DNA from: CADEFQ01 sp050249415
GTDB lineage: Bacteria; Pseudomonadota; Gammaproteobacteria; Steroidobacterales; Steroidobacteraceae
Length of the DNA stretch: 64,000 nt
Reading direction: 5' to 3'
Assembly: GCA_050249415.1 (NCBI GenBank)
Contig: JBFWQO010000015.1
Span: 1-64,000, forward strand
Below, piece by piece: positions 44,848 to 53,624 of this stretch. The notes under the pieces are model-generated. The model had not been told where the DNA came from. It saw only the letters and a program-made list of their open reading frames with translations, and did no database searches. Every line of letters begins with the position of its first letter. Position 1 is the first letter of the stretch. The translations under genes were made by a program, and so were the position numbers.

Positions 44848-45882
44848 ATGCGCCGCTATCTCCTGTTCGTCTCGCAGCCCTATGCCTACGCGATCCTGCG
44901 GCCGATCGCCGCGGCCATCGCGGCGCGCGGCGGGGAGGCGGCGTGGTTCTTCGAACATGAGCGCGATGCGCGTTACCTGCGGCCCGGCGAGGCGCGCTTG
45001 CGCAGCGTCGCCGAAGTGCGCGCCTGCGGACCGCGTGCCGTATTCGTGCCGGGCAACTGGGTGCCCGATTTCTTCCCCGGCCTCAAGGTGCAGGTCTTCC
45101 ACGGCTTCAGCGTCGGCAAGCGCAGCGAATCCCGCGGGCACTTCCGCATCCGCGGCAGCTTCGACCTCTATTGCACGCACGGCCCGGACACGACAGTGCC
45201 GTTCGCCGCCCTCGCGCGCGAGCACGGCTACTTCCGCGTCGTCGAAACCGGCTGGCCGAAGCTCGATCCGCTGTTCGCCGGCGAGCGCCCGCCAACGGCG
45301 CACCCGCGTCCGGTCGTCCTGTTCGCGTCGACCTTCACCGAATCGATCACCGCCGCGCGCAGGCTGCGCGCCACGATCGCACGTCTCGGCGCGAGCGGCG
45401 AATGGGACTGGCTCGTGACGCTGCACCCGAAGATGGCGAGCGACATCGTCGCCGCGTACCGCGCGCTCGAGGGAGCGCACCTGCGCTTCGTCGAGACCGA
45501 CGACATCCTCGCGCTCTACGCGCAGGCCGACGTACTGCTGTCGGACACGTCCTCGGTCGTACCCGAATTCCTCGTGCAACTGAAGCCGGTGGTCACACTG
45601 TGCAACCGCAAACCAGGTCCGCAATTGCTCGATGTACAGCAGCCGGACGAGGTCGAGGGGGCGCTGCGCACCGCGCTCGGGCGCCCGGCCGCACTGATGA
45701 ATTCGATCCGCGCCTACGCCGATCACGTACACCCGAGTCGCGACGGTCGCGCGAGTGAACGCGTGCTCGACGCCACCGAGGCGGCCATTGCCGCAGGCCG
45801 CGCCGGCTTGCGCCGGCGTCCGCTCAACCTCTGGCGTCGCGTGCAGGCGCGACAGCGACTCGGCTACTGGTCGCTCGGCTGA
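44848..45882 (+). CDS. CDP-glycerol glycerophosphotransferase-like protein
   Basis: A 344-residue GT-B-fold protein with the teichoic-acid polymerase signatures VPGNWVPDFFPGLKVQVFHG, SFDLYCTHGPDTTVPF, TLHPKM, and DVLLSDTSSVVPEFL followed by KPVVTLCNR. In Gram-negatives such proteins decorate surface polysaccharides with glycerol phosphate or similar groups; the donor is not fixed by sequence. Start ATG 44848; a TATGAT at 44833-44838 lies too close to the start to be clearly its -10. It is divergent from asnB and overlaps the next gene's 3' end by 19 bases. Confidence 0.83.
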   Translation: MRRYLLFVSQPYAYAILRPIAAAIAARGGEAAWFFEHERDARYLRPGEARLRSVAEVRACGPRAVFVPGNWVPDFFPGLKVQVFHGFSVGKRSESRGHFRIRGSFDLYCTHGPDTTVPFAALAREHGYFRVVETGWPKLDPLFAGERPPTAHPRPVVLFASTFTESITAARRLRATIARLGASGEWDWLVTLHPKMASDIVAAYRALEGAHLRFVETDDILALYAQADVLLSDTSSVVPEFLVQLKPVVTLCNRKPGPQLLDVQQPDEVEGALRTALGRPAALMNSIRAYADHVHPSRDGRASERVLDATEAAIAAGRAGLRRRPLNLWRRVQARQRLGYWSLG

Positions 45883-47321
45883 GGCGCGCGCGAGTCGAGC
45901 GCGACACCCTCCGCCGCCTGCCGCATCAGGCGCCAGAGCGCCTCGACATGGATCCGCTCGGTCTTCTCGACGCCGAGCGACACCCGCACCATCCATCGGC
46001 CGTCGAGCCGCGCCGGCGTGAGGCAGGCGCGACCCGAGGCGTTGATGCGTCCCACCCAGTCGAGGGTGTGCGCATCGAGCGCCTCGCCCGCGAATCCCGG
46101 CGGCTCGTGGCGCACGCACACGGTTTGCAGCGGCACCGGCGCGAGGCGCACCCAGTGCGCCGCCGCATCGACCTTCGCGGCGAGCCAGCGCGCGAGCGCG
46201 AGGTCGCGCCGCAGGCGTGCCTCGAGGCCGGCGACGCCCTGCTCGCGGATCAGGAACCACAGCTTGAGCGCGCGCATGCGCCGGCCGAGCGGCACGCCCC
46301 AGTCGCGATACCGGGTGGTTGCGGCGTCCGCGCCCGTCTGCAGGTAGCTCGGGTTCGTCGACATCACGCGCACGAGATGCTGCGGATCGCGCACGAAGTA
46401 CACCGAGCAGTCCATCGAGACGCCGAGCCATTTGTGCGGGTTCACGACGAGCGAATCGGCCCGCTCGATGCCGGCCCAGAGGTGACGACATTCGGGCAGG
46501 ATCATCGCGGAGCCGCCCATCGCACCATCGACGTGCAGCCACACACCCCGCGCCGCCGCGATGCGGCCGATGGCGTCGACCGGATCGATCGCCGTCGTGC
46601 CGGTGGTGCCGACCGTCGCGACCACCGCGCACGGTCGAACGCCCCGCCCGAGATCGTCTTCGACCGCCGCGGCGAAGGCGTCGGCCCGCATGCCATACGC
46701 TTCGTCCGTCGGGATGAGTCGCAGTTGCTCGCGCCCGAAGCCGGCGAGCGCCGCGGCCTTCTCCACCGAACTGTGCGCCTGCTCCGTGCAGTAGACGGCG
46801 AGCGGTGCGCCGGCCGACTGCAGGCCGCCGCGGGCAGCGGCATGGCCGGTCGCCTGCTCGCGCGCGCAGATGAGCGCGACCAGCGTCGCCTCCGACGCGG
46901 TCCCCTGGATGACGCCCCGGAACGCCGCCGGCAGGTCGAACATCTGCCGCAGCCAGTCGGTCGTGACTTCCTCGAGCTCGGTCAGCGCGGGGCTCGATTG
47001 CCAGTTGAGGCCGAGCTGCGCGAGCCCGGTGCTCGCGAAATCGCCGAGCACCGCGGCGAGTGCGCTGTTCGACGGAAAATAGCCGAAGAAATCCGGGCTC
47101 TGCCAGTGCGTGCAGCCGGGCAGGATGATCGCATCGAGGTCGCGCATCACGGCCGCGAAGGGCTCGGGATTCGTGGGCGGCGCTGCCGGCAAGGCGGCAC
47201 GGATGTCTCCCGGCCGCTTCGTGGACAGGACCGGCAGTTCGCCGGCCTGGACCTTCTCGCGGTAATCCGCGATCCAGTCGACGAGCTGGTGGGCCGCGGC
47301 GCGAAACTCTTCAGGCGTCAT
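45864..47321 (-). CDS. PLP-dependent aromatic amino acid decarboxylase family protein
   Basis: A 485-residue group II decarboxylase (DDC type). It has the N-terminal swap segment EEFRAAAHQLVDWIADYREK, the substrate-loop region PGCTHWQSPDFFGYFPSN, His183 (EQAHSSVEK) stacking on PLP, Asp265 (HVDGAMGG), and the PLP Lys297 in VVNPHKWLGVSMDCSV. Relatives decarboxylate DOPA, tryptophan or tyrosine, and some are aldehyde synthases; the choice cannot be made here. ATG 47321 gives the family N terminus. Just upstream lies a 199-bp element with terminal inverted repeats. Confidence 0.88.
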   Translation of the reverse strand: MTPEEFRAAAHQLVDWIADYREKVQAGELPVLSTKRPGDIRAALPAAPPTNPEPFAAVMRDLDAIILPGCTHWQSPDFFGYFPSNSALAAVLGDFASTGLAQLGLNWQSSPALTELEEVTTDWLRQMFDLPAAFRGVIQGTASEATLVALICAREQATGHAAARGGLQSAGAPLAVYCTEQAHSSVEKAAALAGFGREQLRLIPTDEAYGMRADAFAAAVEDDLGRGVRPCAVVATVGTTGTTAIDPVDAIGRIAAARGVWLHVDGAMGGSAMILPECRHLWAGIERADSLVVNPHKWLGVSMDCSVYFVRDPQHLVRVMSTNPSYLQTGADAATTRYRDWGVPLGRRMRALKLWFLIREQGVAGLEARLRRDLALARWLAAKVDAAAHWVRLAPVPLQTVCVRHEPPGFAGEALDAHTLDWVGRINASGRACLTPARLDGRWMVRVSLGVEKTERIHVEALWRLMRQAAEGVALDSRAPQPSDQ

Positions 47322-47352
47322 CGGTGAGTCTGCCTGCGATCGCGGGTCGCGG

Positions 47353-47551
47353 GCGCGCACATGTGGCTGCGTGTGCAATCGCCTCCTCGCGGGTCGGGCG
47401 CACCGCCTGCGTCGGTGTCCCCTCGACACGGCGGCGCTCGGCGCATCGTGTCAAACCAGGATCTGCGCGTTGCGGACGCCTCGCTCTGACCGCCGTGTCT
47501 CGGCGCCCTCCACGCTCGTCCACGATTGCACACGCAGCCACATGTGCGCGC
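47353..47551. repeat. 199-bp element with perfect 29-bp terminal inverted repeats
   Basis: 47353-47381 and 47523-47551 are exact reverse complements over 29 bases; the arm contains CATGTGGCTGCGTGTGCAAT. The interior (about 47389-47520) is related to 48402-48530 and, inverted, to 48702-48842. It fills the gap between the decarboxylase gene and DUF411, and ends at the base adjoining the DUF411 stop codon (47552-47554). It encodes no transposase and looks like a miniature inverted-repeat element. Confidence 0.9.
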
Positions 47552-48058
47552 TCACGAGCCGTGATGCGAGTACACAGAGGTCGTGCCGTCATCGGCGACG
47601 AGTTCGACGTCGTAAGGTTCGACCGTACCGTCCGGCACTTCCATGCCGGGCGAACCCGCGGGCATGCCGGGCACCGTGAGGCCTCGCGCGCGCGGCTTTT
47701 CCGCGAGCAAACGCTTCACGTCGTCGGCCGGGACGTGGCCTTCGACGAAGTAGCCACCCACTTCGGCCGTGTGGCAGGAGCCTTTCGCGTACGGCACACC
47801 GACCTTCTCCTTGATCGCGTTCAGGTTATCGACGTCGCGCACCTCGACCGGGAACCCGGCGCGCTGCATGTGCGTCACCCACGCCCCGCAACAGCCGCAC
47901 GCCTCGGTCTTGTGCACCACGACGAGCGGCAGTGCCCCTGCCGCGGCAACTGGCTCGGGCGCCGCCCTGGCCACGGACGCCGAGTCCTGGCCGCACGCCG
48001 CGAGCATCGCGGCCGAAAGGAACGCGAAGAGCGCCGCGCCGGGAAACAGTCTTGTCAT
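47552..48058 (-). CDS. DUF411 metal-binding lipoprotein
   Basis: A 168-residue exported protein with lipoprotein-like signal (FLSAAMLAAC) and a DUF411 domain: VVHKTEACGCCGAWVTHMQR, NLNAIKEKVGVP, SCHTAEVGGYFVEGHVP and GMEVPDGTVEPYDV. DUF411 proteins are linked to copper handling and other metals because of the CGCC motif and nearby His; no copper genes are adjacent here. Start ATG 48058 is chosen as the start of the signal peptide. It is 4 bases downstream of the 77-residue gene. Its stop codon directly adjoins the inverted-repeat element. Confidence 0.85.
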   Translation of the reverse strand: MTRLFPGAALFAFLSAAMLAACGQDSASVARAAPEPVAAAGALPLVVVHKTEACGCCGAWVTHMQRAGFPVEVRDVDNLNAIKEKVGVPYAKGSCHTAEVGGYFVEGHVPADDVKRLLAEKPRARGLTVPGMPAGSPGMEVPDGTVEPYDVELVADDGTTSVYSHHGS

Positions 48059-48062
48059 GGGT

Positions 48063-48296
48063 CTACTCCGTCCAACCGACTTCGATGCCGTCACTGTCGC
48101 CGACGGCGCTGCGCAGCAGTGTCACGAGCGCCGTCGACGCGCCGGCGCCGACGAGGAGATCGATCGTCGCGGCATTGATGAAATAGTCCGCATCGGCCCC
48201 GTGCTCCTCCTCGAGGTGGTCGATCAGCACGTTCAGGTCGTCGTCCGTGATCGCCCCTAGATAGAGGCCGTCGCTCTTGCGATGCAGGCGTGGCAT
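48063..48296 (-). CDS. Conserved 77-residue acidic protein of unknown function
   Basis: A small soluble protein starting MPRLHRKSDGLYLGAITDDD with a strong ribosome site (GGAG) and normal coding bias. The central part NVLIDHLEEEHGADADYFIN and the end SAVGDSDGIEVGWTE are acidic; a helix-rich fold with LVGAGASTALVTLLRSA is likely. I have seen similar small proteins in gammaproteobacteria under uncertain names, but do not assign a function. It is co-transcribed with DUF411. The repeat family begins about 60 bases upstream of it. Confidence 0.7.
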   Translation of the reverse strand: MPRLHRKSDGLYLGAITDDDLNVLIDHLEEEHGADADYFINAATIDLLVGAGASTALVTLLRSAVGDSDGIEVGWTE

Positions 48297-48401
48297 GGGA
48301 GTCTCCGGCCGGCGCGATGGGCCTATTATGCCGCGAACGCCCGGCGTCGTGCGCGTGGGGCAGGTGCGCACGGTTCCCCACCGCTGCGTTCGGCTCGTCG
48401 C

Positions 48402-48530
48402 GGGTCGCACGCACCGCCTGCGGCGGTGCCCCCTCGACCCGGTGGCGCTCGGCGCATGGTCTCAGCTGAAGCCGGAGCGCCGCGTCCGCCTCTGTCGCTT
48501 CCCACCACGTTCGCTCAAGGTTTGCGATAA
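48402..48530 (+). repeat. Repeat family copy 2
   Basis: Shares with the 47353-47551 element the core CGCGGGTCG, GCACCGCCTGCG, CCCTCGAC and GGCGCTCGGCGCAT in the same order and spacing. It lacks the long terminal inverted repeats, though a local stem GTGGGG/CCCCAC lies just before it. Confidence 0.8.
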
Positions 48531-48701
48531 GGCCAATGCCCTCGATCGGAGCCCGTTGCCACGAACTGCGTGTAATCGCCGCATGACGCCACCCCCTCCG
48601 CGAAGGGGTACCGCAAGATGATCTCCAACAGGCACAACCCGGCACCCGCAGGGGGCGCAGCCGACTGGCTGGCCGCGCGGCGGCGGGCGCTGCAGGCCCG
48701 G

Positions 48702-48842
48702 TGACGAGCGTGGAGGGCGCCGAGGCGCGGCGATCAGCGCCCGGCGACCCCAGGGGATTCTGCTGCCGCCGTCACAATGCGCCGGGCGCCGCCGCGCCGA
48801 GGGAACACCGCCGCAGGCGGTGCGCCCGACCCGCGAGGCACC
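48702..48842 (-). repeat. Repeat family copy 3, inverted
   Basis: On the minus strand it reads CGCGGGTCGGGCGCACCGCC at one end and TCGGCGCCCTCCACGCTCGT at the other, both exactly as in copy 1. It lies 39 bases downstream of the MMPL gene stop. It spans about 141 bases and lacks the 29-bp inverted-repeat ends. Confidence 0.85.
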
Positions 48843-48881
48843 GGGCCTGCAACGCCCGCCGCCGCGCAGACGGCCAACCCG

Positions 48882-51212
48882 CTACGCCGCCTTCGGGCGC
48901 CTGATGAGCCACGCCGCCAGTGCCGGCAGCAGGATGATCGCCCCCAGCATGTTCACGAGGAACATGAAGGTCAGCATCACGCCGATGTCGGCCTGGAACT
49001 TGAGCGGCGAGAACACCCAGGTCACGACGCCGATCGCGAGCGTGACACCCGTGAAGATGATGCTCGCCCCGGTGACCCGCATCGTGCGCTCGTACGCCTC
49101 GCGCACGGGCAGGCCCTGCCTCAGGAATTCCTGCATGCGGCTGTAGAGATAGATGCCGTAGTCGACACCGATGCCCGCGCCGAGCGCCACCATCGGCAGG
49201 GTCGTCACCTTGAGCCCGATGCCGACGATCGCCATGACGGCATAGACGAGCACCGAGACGAGCGCGAGCGGCAGCACGACGAGGATCGTGCCGAGCAGCG
49301 AGCGGAACGTGAGCAGGCACATGAGGCTGACCGCGGCGAACACGCCCGCGAGGATCGGGAACTCCTTCGCCTTCACTTCCTCGTTGGTCGCCGCCATCAC
49401 GCCGACGTTGCCCGTCGCGAGGCGAAACTCCGCGCCCGGCACCGGATGTTCGGTGCGCCACGCCTTGGCCGCCGCGACGATCCGCTCGATCGTGCCCGCC
49501 TTGTGATCCTCGAGGAAGATGTACACGGGCACGATCGTGCAGTCGGCATTCAGGAGGCCCGTGCTCGTTTCGATATAGCGCGTCGACTGGGTGAGCGTGT
49601 CGGGATTGCGCGGAATGCTGCGCCACGCGAGGCTGCCCTCGTTCCAGCCGGCGATCGCGATCTTGGCGACATAGGGCAGCGTGACGACGTCCTGCACGCC
49701 CGGCACGTTCTGCATGTGCCACGCGAAGCGGTCGACCGCCGTCATCATGTCGTAGCTCACGCACACCGGGGTTTTCGCGGCGACGATCACCGTGAAGACG
49801 TCGACCCCGATCGAGAACTTCTGCGTGATGATGTCGCTGTCGATGTTGTAGCGCGAGTCGGGACACAGCTCCGGGACCCCCGCCTGCGTATCGCCGATCG
49901 GCGTTTCGCGCCCCTTCCACGCGCCCGCCACCGCGAGCACGATCGCGATCGCGACGATCACGGTCGCGGGCCCGCGGTTCGTGATCCGCGCGAGGCCGTG
50001 CCACCATGCCGCGAGGCGCTCCTGTCGCCGCTCGACCCGTTGGCGATAGCGCGCGCCGAATTTCACGTAGCACACGAGCACCGGCAACAGCACGAGGTCG
50101 GTCAGGATCACGATCGCGACACCGATGCTCGCGGTGACCGCCATTTCGCGAATCACCTGCACCGGGATCATCAGGATCGTGACGAAGCCGACGAGATCGG
50201 CGAGCAATGCGACGATCGCGGGCTGGAACAGCTGGTGGAAGGTGCGCCGGGCCGCCGCCACGCTGTCGAGCCCCTCCATCGCGGCGTCCGACACGGCGCT
50301 GATCTTCTGCACGCCGTGGCTCACGCCGATCGCGAAGATCAGGAACGGCACGAGCAGGCCGAGCGGATCGATGCCGAGCCCGAGCACGACGAGCACGCCG
50401 AGCTGCCAGACGACCGCGACCAGCGAGCACACGACCGGCACGAGCGCGATGCGCAGCGACTGGCAGTAGAGCCAGACCGACAGCAGCGTGAGCGCGAGCG
50501 TCACGATCGCGAACACGATCACGGACAGCGCGCCGGCCGCGATATCCCCCATGACGAGCGCGAAGCCGATCATGTGCACGTCGATGCCCGCGAACCCGCC
50601 GGCGCCCTCGATACGGTCGCGCACCTCCCTCTCGAGCGCCTTCGACACGGCGATCGGATCCACCGGGCGCCCGTTCGCGTCCTGGTCGAGCACGATCGCG
50701 GAAACAAGCGCGCCCGAGAAATCGGTCGCGACGAGCCGGCCCACGATGCCCGCCTTCAGGATGTTCTCGCGCACCTGCGCCATCGCGGCCGGGGTCGGCT
50801 CGAAATCCGCGGGCACGACATTGCCCGCCTCGATGCCGTCTTCGACGACCTCGAGGTAGCGCACGTTCGGCGTGTAGAGCGACTGCACGCGACCGCGGTC
50901 GATACCGTCCATCACGATCACTTCGTCGGTCGCGAGCTTCAGCGCATTGAAGAACTCCGGCGTGAACATGTTGCCGTCGCGGGCGACCAGCGCGATCAGC
51001 ACGCGGTTGGCGCCGCGGAACTCCTCGACCTGCGGGTCGAGGTAGGTGCGCATGTACTCATGCTCGACCGGCAGCTGCTTCGTGAACGACGCATCGATGC
51101 GCAGGCCGCGCACGCAGATCACGGCGAAGGCGAGCGTCACGAGCGCGAACACGGTGATGATCGTGCGTCGATGATCGAAGATCGGGTGTTCGAGGCGGTC
51201 GGCGAGGGTCAT
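48882..51212 (-). CDS. MMPL/RND-family transporter
   Basis: A 776-residue RND-superfamily protein of the MMPL/HpnN type: one N-terminal membrane helix, a large periplasmic loop, a five-helix sterol-sensing-like block (LVPFLIFAIGVSHGVQKISA), then a second helix, a second loop and block ending with GAGIGVDYGIYLYSRMQEFL. Related proteins move lipids or hopanoids to the outer envelope. Its start overlaps the YCF48 stop (ATGA). It is the last gene of a four-gene leftward cassette with outer-membrane DUF1302 and periplasmic DUF1329 and YCF48 proteins, suggesting an envelope-spanning system for a hydrophobic compound. Confidence 0.88.
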   Translation of the reverse strand: MTLADRLEHPIFDHRRTIITVFALVTLAFAVICVRGLRIDASFTKQLPVEHEYMRTYLDPQVEEFRGANRVLIALVARDGNMFTPEFFNALKLATDEVIVMDGIDRGRVQSLYTPNVRYLEVVEDGIEAGNVVPADFEPTPAAMAQVRENILKAGIVGRLVATDFSGALVSAIVLDQDANGRPVDPIAVSKALEREVRDRIEGAGGFAGIDVHMIGFALVMGDIAAGALSVIVFAIVTLALTLLSVWLYCQSLRIALVPVVCSLVAVVWQLGVLVVLGLGIDPLGLLVPFLIFAIGVSHGVQKISAVSDAAMEGLDSVAAARRTFHQLFQPAIVALLADLVGFVTILMIPVQVIREMAVTASIGVAIVILTDLVLLPVLVCYVKFGARYRQRVERRQERLAAWWHGLARITNRGPATVIVAIAIVLAVAGAWKGRETPIGDTQAGVPELCPDSRYNIDSDIITQKFSIGVDVFTVIVAAKTPVCVSYDMMTAVDRFAWHMQNVPGVQDVVTLPYVAKIAIAGWNEGSLAWRSIPRNPDTLTQSTRYIETSTGLLNADCTIVPVYIFLEDHKAGTIERIVAAAKAWRTEHPVPGAEFRLATGNVGVMAATNEEVKAKEFPILAGVFAAVSLMCLLTFRSLLGTILVVLPLALVSVLVYAVMAIVGIGLKVTTLPMVALGAGIGVDYGIYLYSRMQEFLRQGLPVREAYERTMRVTGASIIFTGVTLAIGVVTWVFSPLKFQADIGVMLTFMFLVNMLGAIILLPALAAWLIRRPKAA

Positions 51213-52225
51213 GGCAGCGTCACCGTCTCGATGCCGGCCTCGCCGACCACGATCAGCCGGCCGTCGCGCCCGGCGACGACGCCGGACAACCCCTTGCGAT
51301 CCGCGCGTTGCTGCAACGTGAAGCTTCCGCCCGCGTCACGGCTCACGAGCACGACACCCGAGAGCCCGACGACGACGAGCGTGCGCGCGTCGAGTCGCGC
51401 GCCCGCGGTGAGCATCGCGACGGTGCCGGTCGGCAGCTGCGCCCAGGTCTGCCCGGCGTCGTCGGTGCGGAACAGGTGGCCGCGCAACCCGAACGCGAGC
51501 AGCGCTTCGCCCTCGAGCGGCACGAGGCCGTACATCGAGCCGTCGTAGGGCAGCGGCATCGAGCGCCATGTACCGCCCTGGTCGTCCGAGCGGTAGATGT
51601 GCCCCGCCTCGGCCGCGATATAGAGATGCCCGCCTGCCGGCGCGATGCGGTTCAGGTGATAGTCGATCGGCGGCTCCCCGTCGGCCGTGGCGGGCGGCGC
51701 GGCCGCATCGACGAAGGCCTGCGCGGTCCAGGTGAGGCCGCCGTCGGCGGTCGTGTAGTACGCCGAGTACGCCCCGATCGCGATGCCGTGCCGCGTATCG
51801 CGGAACCACACGTCGAGGAGCGGCCGCTCCGCCTCGATCGACTCGTGTACCTTGGCCCACGTCACGCCGCCGTCGGTCGTGCGCAGGATCACCTCGTCGT
51901 GGCCCACCGCCCAGCCGTGCTGGGCATCGATCAGCGTCACCGCGGTCAGCAGCGCGCGGGTCGGGACGTGCGGGGCCTGGGTCCAGGTGGCCCCCGCATC
52001 GTCCGAGACGAGGATGTGGCCCCGGGAGCCGACCGCGATGCGCTTGTCCCCGAAGGCGGCGATGTCGAGCAGCAGGGTCTTCGCCGCGAGCGGCGCGACC
52101 CAGGATTCCTGCATCGTGGAGTCGGCGGCCGGTGCGGGTCGCGCCGCGAGCAAGGCCAACGCGAGCAGCGACGCGAGCAGCGCGCGCCGCCCGCCGCCAT
52201 GTCTCAGTGCGTCACCGCACGCCAC
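51209..52225 (-). CDS. YCF48/photosystem II assembly factor-like beta-propeller protein
   Basis: A 338-residue exported protein with a hydrophobic signal (ALLASLLALALLAARPAPAA) and a seven-bladed propeller of the YCF48/BNR type. Repeated blades show S/T-D-D-A/G-G-x-T-W (ILVSDDAGATWTQ, LRTTDGGVTWAKV, YYTTADGGLTWTA, IYRSDDQGGTWRS, LFRTDDAGQTWAQ). No photosynthesis is implied; these proteins accompany DUF1302/DUF1329/MMPL genes. No ATG precedes the signal in this frame; GTG 52225, overlapping the DUF1329 end by 14 bases, is the best start. A CTG at 52210 cannot be excluded. Confidence 0.8.
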   Translation of the reverse strand: MACGDALRHGGGRRALLASLLALALLAARPAPAADSTMQESWVAPLAAKTLLLDIAAFGDKRIAVGSRGHILVSDDAGATWTQAPHVPTRALLTAVTLIDAQHGWAVGHDEVILRTTDGGVTWAKVHESIEAERPLLDVWFRDTRHGIAIGAYSAYYTTADGGLTWTAQAFVDAAAPPATADGEPPIDYHLNRIAPAGGHLYIAAEAGHIYRSDDQGGTWRSMPLPYDGSMYGLVPLEGEALLAFGLRGHLFRTDDAGQTWAQLPTGTVAMLTAGARLDARTLVVVGLSGVVLVSRDAGGSFTLQQRADRKGLSGVVAGRDGRLIVVGEAGIETVTLP

Positions 52226-53585
52226 GTCGCGCCAGCTGGCTCGGCTGGTAGTCCGCGGCGGTACGCTGGATCGTGAAGTCGTAGCCCCTCGGCTCCTCGT
52301 TCTGCAGGCCGAATGCGAGGTAGCGGCCGTTGCTGAGATCCATGACGGTCTCGAGCGTGGTCCACAGCGTGGGTACGTCGTAGAACTCCATCGCGTGGCC
52401 TTCCTGCACGCGATACAGCTCGCCGCGCCGGTCGTAGCAGTCGACCGCGAGGATCTGCCAGGAATCCTCGTCGACATACAGCGTGCGGCGGCTGTACAGG
52501 TGGTTCTGGCCGGGCTTCAGCGTCGAATCGACGACCCACACGCGGTGCAGTTCGTAGCGCGCGTGGTCCTGGTTGATGTGGTTCTTCTTCAGGATGTCGC
52601 TGTACTTCAGCTGGTGGCTCGAGAGCCGGTAGGAATTGTACGGCACGTACATTTCCTTCTTGCCGACGATCTTCCAGTCGTGGCGCTGCGGGCTGCCGTT
52701 GTACATGTCGAGCTGGTCGGATGTACGCAGGTTGTCGGAGTTCGTTCCCGGGTTGTCGAACGCGACGTTCGGCGCGCGACGCACGCGGCGCTGCCCCGGG
52801 TTGTAGACCCAGGCCTTGCGGTTCTCGACCGACTGGTCGAGCGTCTCGTGCACGAGGAGGATCTCGCCGGCGAGGCGCGCCGGCGCCACGGTCTCCTGGA
52901 TGAAGTACAGGATGATGTTGTTCAGGTTTTCGGATCGCGCACCCGGCATGCTGTACGCGGCGAAGGTGTCGTCGATGAACTTCACCATCGTGTAGTCGCC
53001 GCCCACCGTGACCGGCGCCTGGCCGATGTGGCGCAGCACCGCATTCGCCCGATAGCGCAGGATGTGATTCCAGAAGACCTGCACGCCCTCGGTCGGGATC
53101 GGGAACGGAATACCCTCACCCGCCCCGGTGACGCCGTTGCCGCCGGCAGCCAGGTTCGCGGTGGTCGCGATGCGCTTCGTCGCATCGTAGATGCGCTGCG
53201 GGACCGCCGCGCTGCGATGGGTCGGGTAGACAAGCATCCTGTAGGTGGCCTTGTACTGCTGCAGCAGCTTCTTCTGGCCCTCCGTGAGCCGGCCGGCGTA
53301 CTGCGCCATGTTGGCCGCGGTGATCGTGAAGAGCGGCTTGTCGGCGGCGTACGGGTCCGGTCGATGGTCGCCCACCTTGTACGACGTGAAGCCCGCCCTG
53401 GCCGGCGAACTGAGCCCGCCGGTCCATGCGGGAATCGTGCCCTCGGCATTGCCCTTCATTTCGCCACCGAGCGGGGTGAGATCGGCGCCGAGTCGCGCGG
53501 CCTGCTGCTCGCTCACTGCCGCAGGGGCCGGGGCCGCAACGACGGCGAGGGCGAGCGCCAGTGCCTCAATCAGATGGCGTTTCAT
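52212..53585 (-). CDS. DUF1329 periplasmic/outer-membrane protein
   Basis: A 457-residue exported protein with signal EALALALAVVAAPAPAAV. It shows DUF1329 hallmarks: GDLTPLGGE-like start (GADLTPLGGEMKGNAEG), TIPAWTGGL, RRVRRAPNVAFDNPGT and, late, YELHRVWVVDSTLKPGQNH and RRTLYVDEDSW. The fold is LolB/LolA-like, so binding of a lipid or other hydrophobic compound is plausible but unproven. It follows the DUF1302 gene by 39 bases in one operon. Confidence 0.87.
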   Translation of the reverse strand: MKRHLIEALALALAVVAAPAPAAVSEQQAARLGADLTPLGGEMKGNAEGTIPAWTGGLSSPARAGFTSYKVGDHRPDPYAADKPLFTITAANMAQYAGRLTEGQKKLLQQYKATYRMLVYPTHRSAAVPQRIYDATKRIATTANLAAGGNGVTGAGEGIPFPIPTEGVQVFWNHILRYRANAVLRHIGQAPVTVGGDYTMVKFIDDTFAAYSMPGARSENLNNIILYFIQETVAPARLAGEILLVHETLDQSVENRKAWVYNPGQRRVRRAPNVAFDNPGTNSDNLRTSDQLDMYNGSPQRHDWKIVGKKEMYVPYNSYRLSSHQLKYSDILKKNHINQDHARYELHRVWVVDSTLKPGQNHLYSRRTLYVDEDSWQILAVDCYDRRGELYRVQEGHAMEFYDVPTLWTTLETVMDLSNGRYLAFGLQNEEPRGYDFTIQRTAADYQPSQLARRGVR

Positions 53586-53624
53586 GTGTATCCTCCTGCG
53601 ATGCCGTGCGGCGCTCCGCGCCGT

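Larger units (their letters stand above)
48297..48881. other. 585-bp gene-free region with two repeat copies
   Basis: No credible gene is seen. It carries two relatives of the inverted-repeat element's interior: 48402-48530 in the same orientation and 48702-48842 inverted. Between them (about 48531-48700) the sequence is GC-rich and unstructured. The upstream part should hold the promoter of the 77-residue gene; no clear hexamers were found. Confidence 0.6.

Noticed and set aside
47318..47592. Short genes inside the inverted-repeat element
   Set aside because: The frames run through the element and its flanks, lack ribosome sites, and overlap the DUF411 stop; conserved peptides are better explained by repeat DNA.
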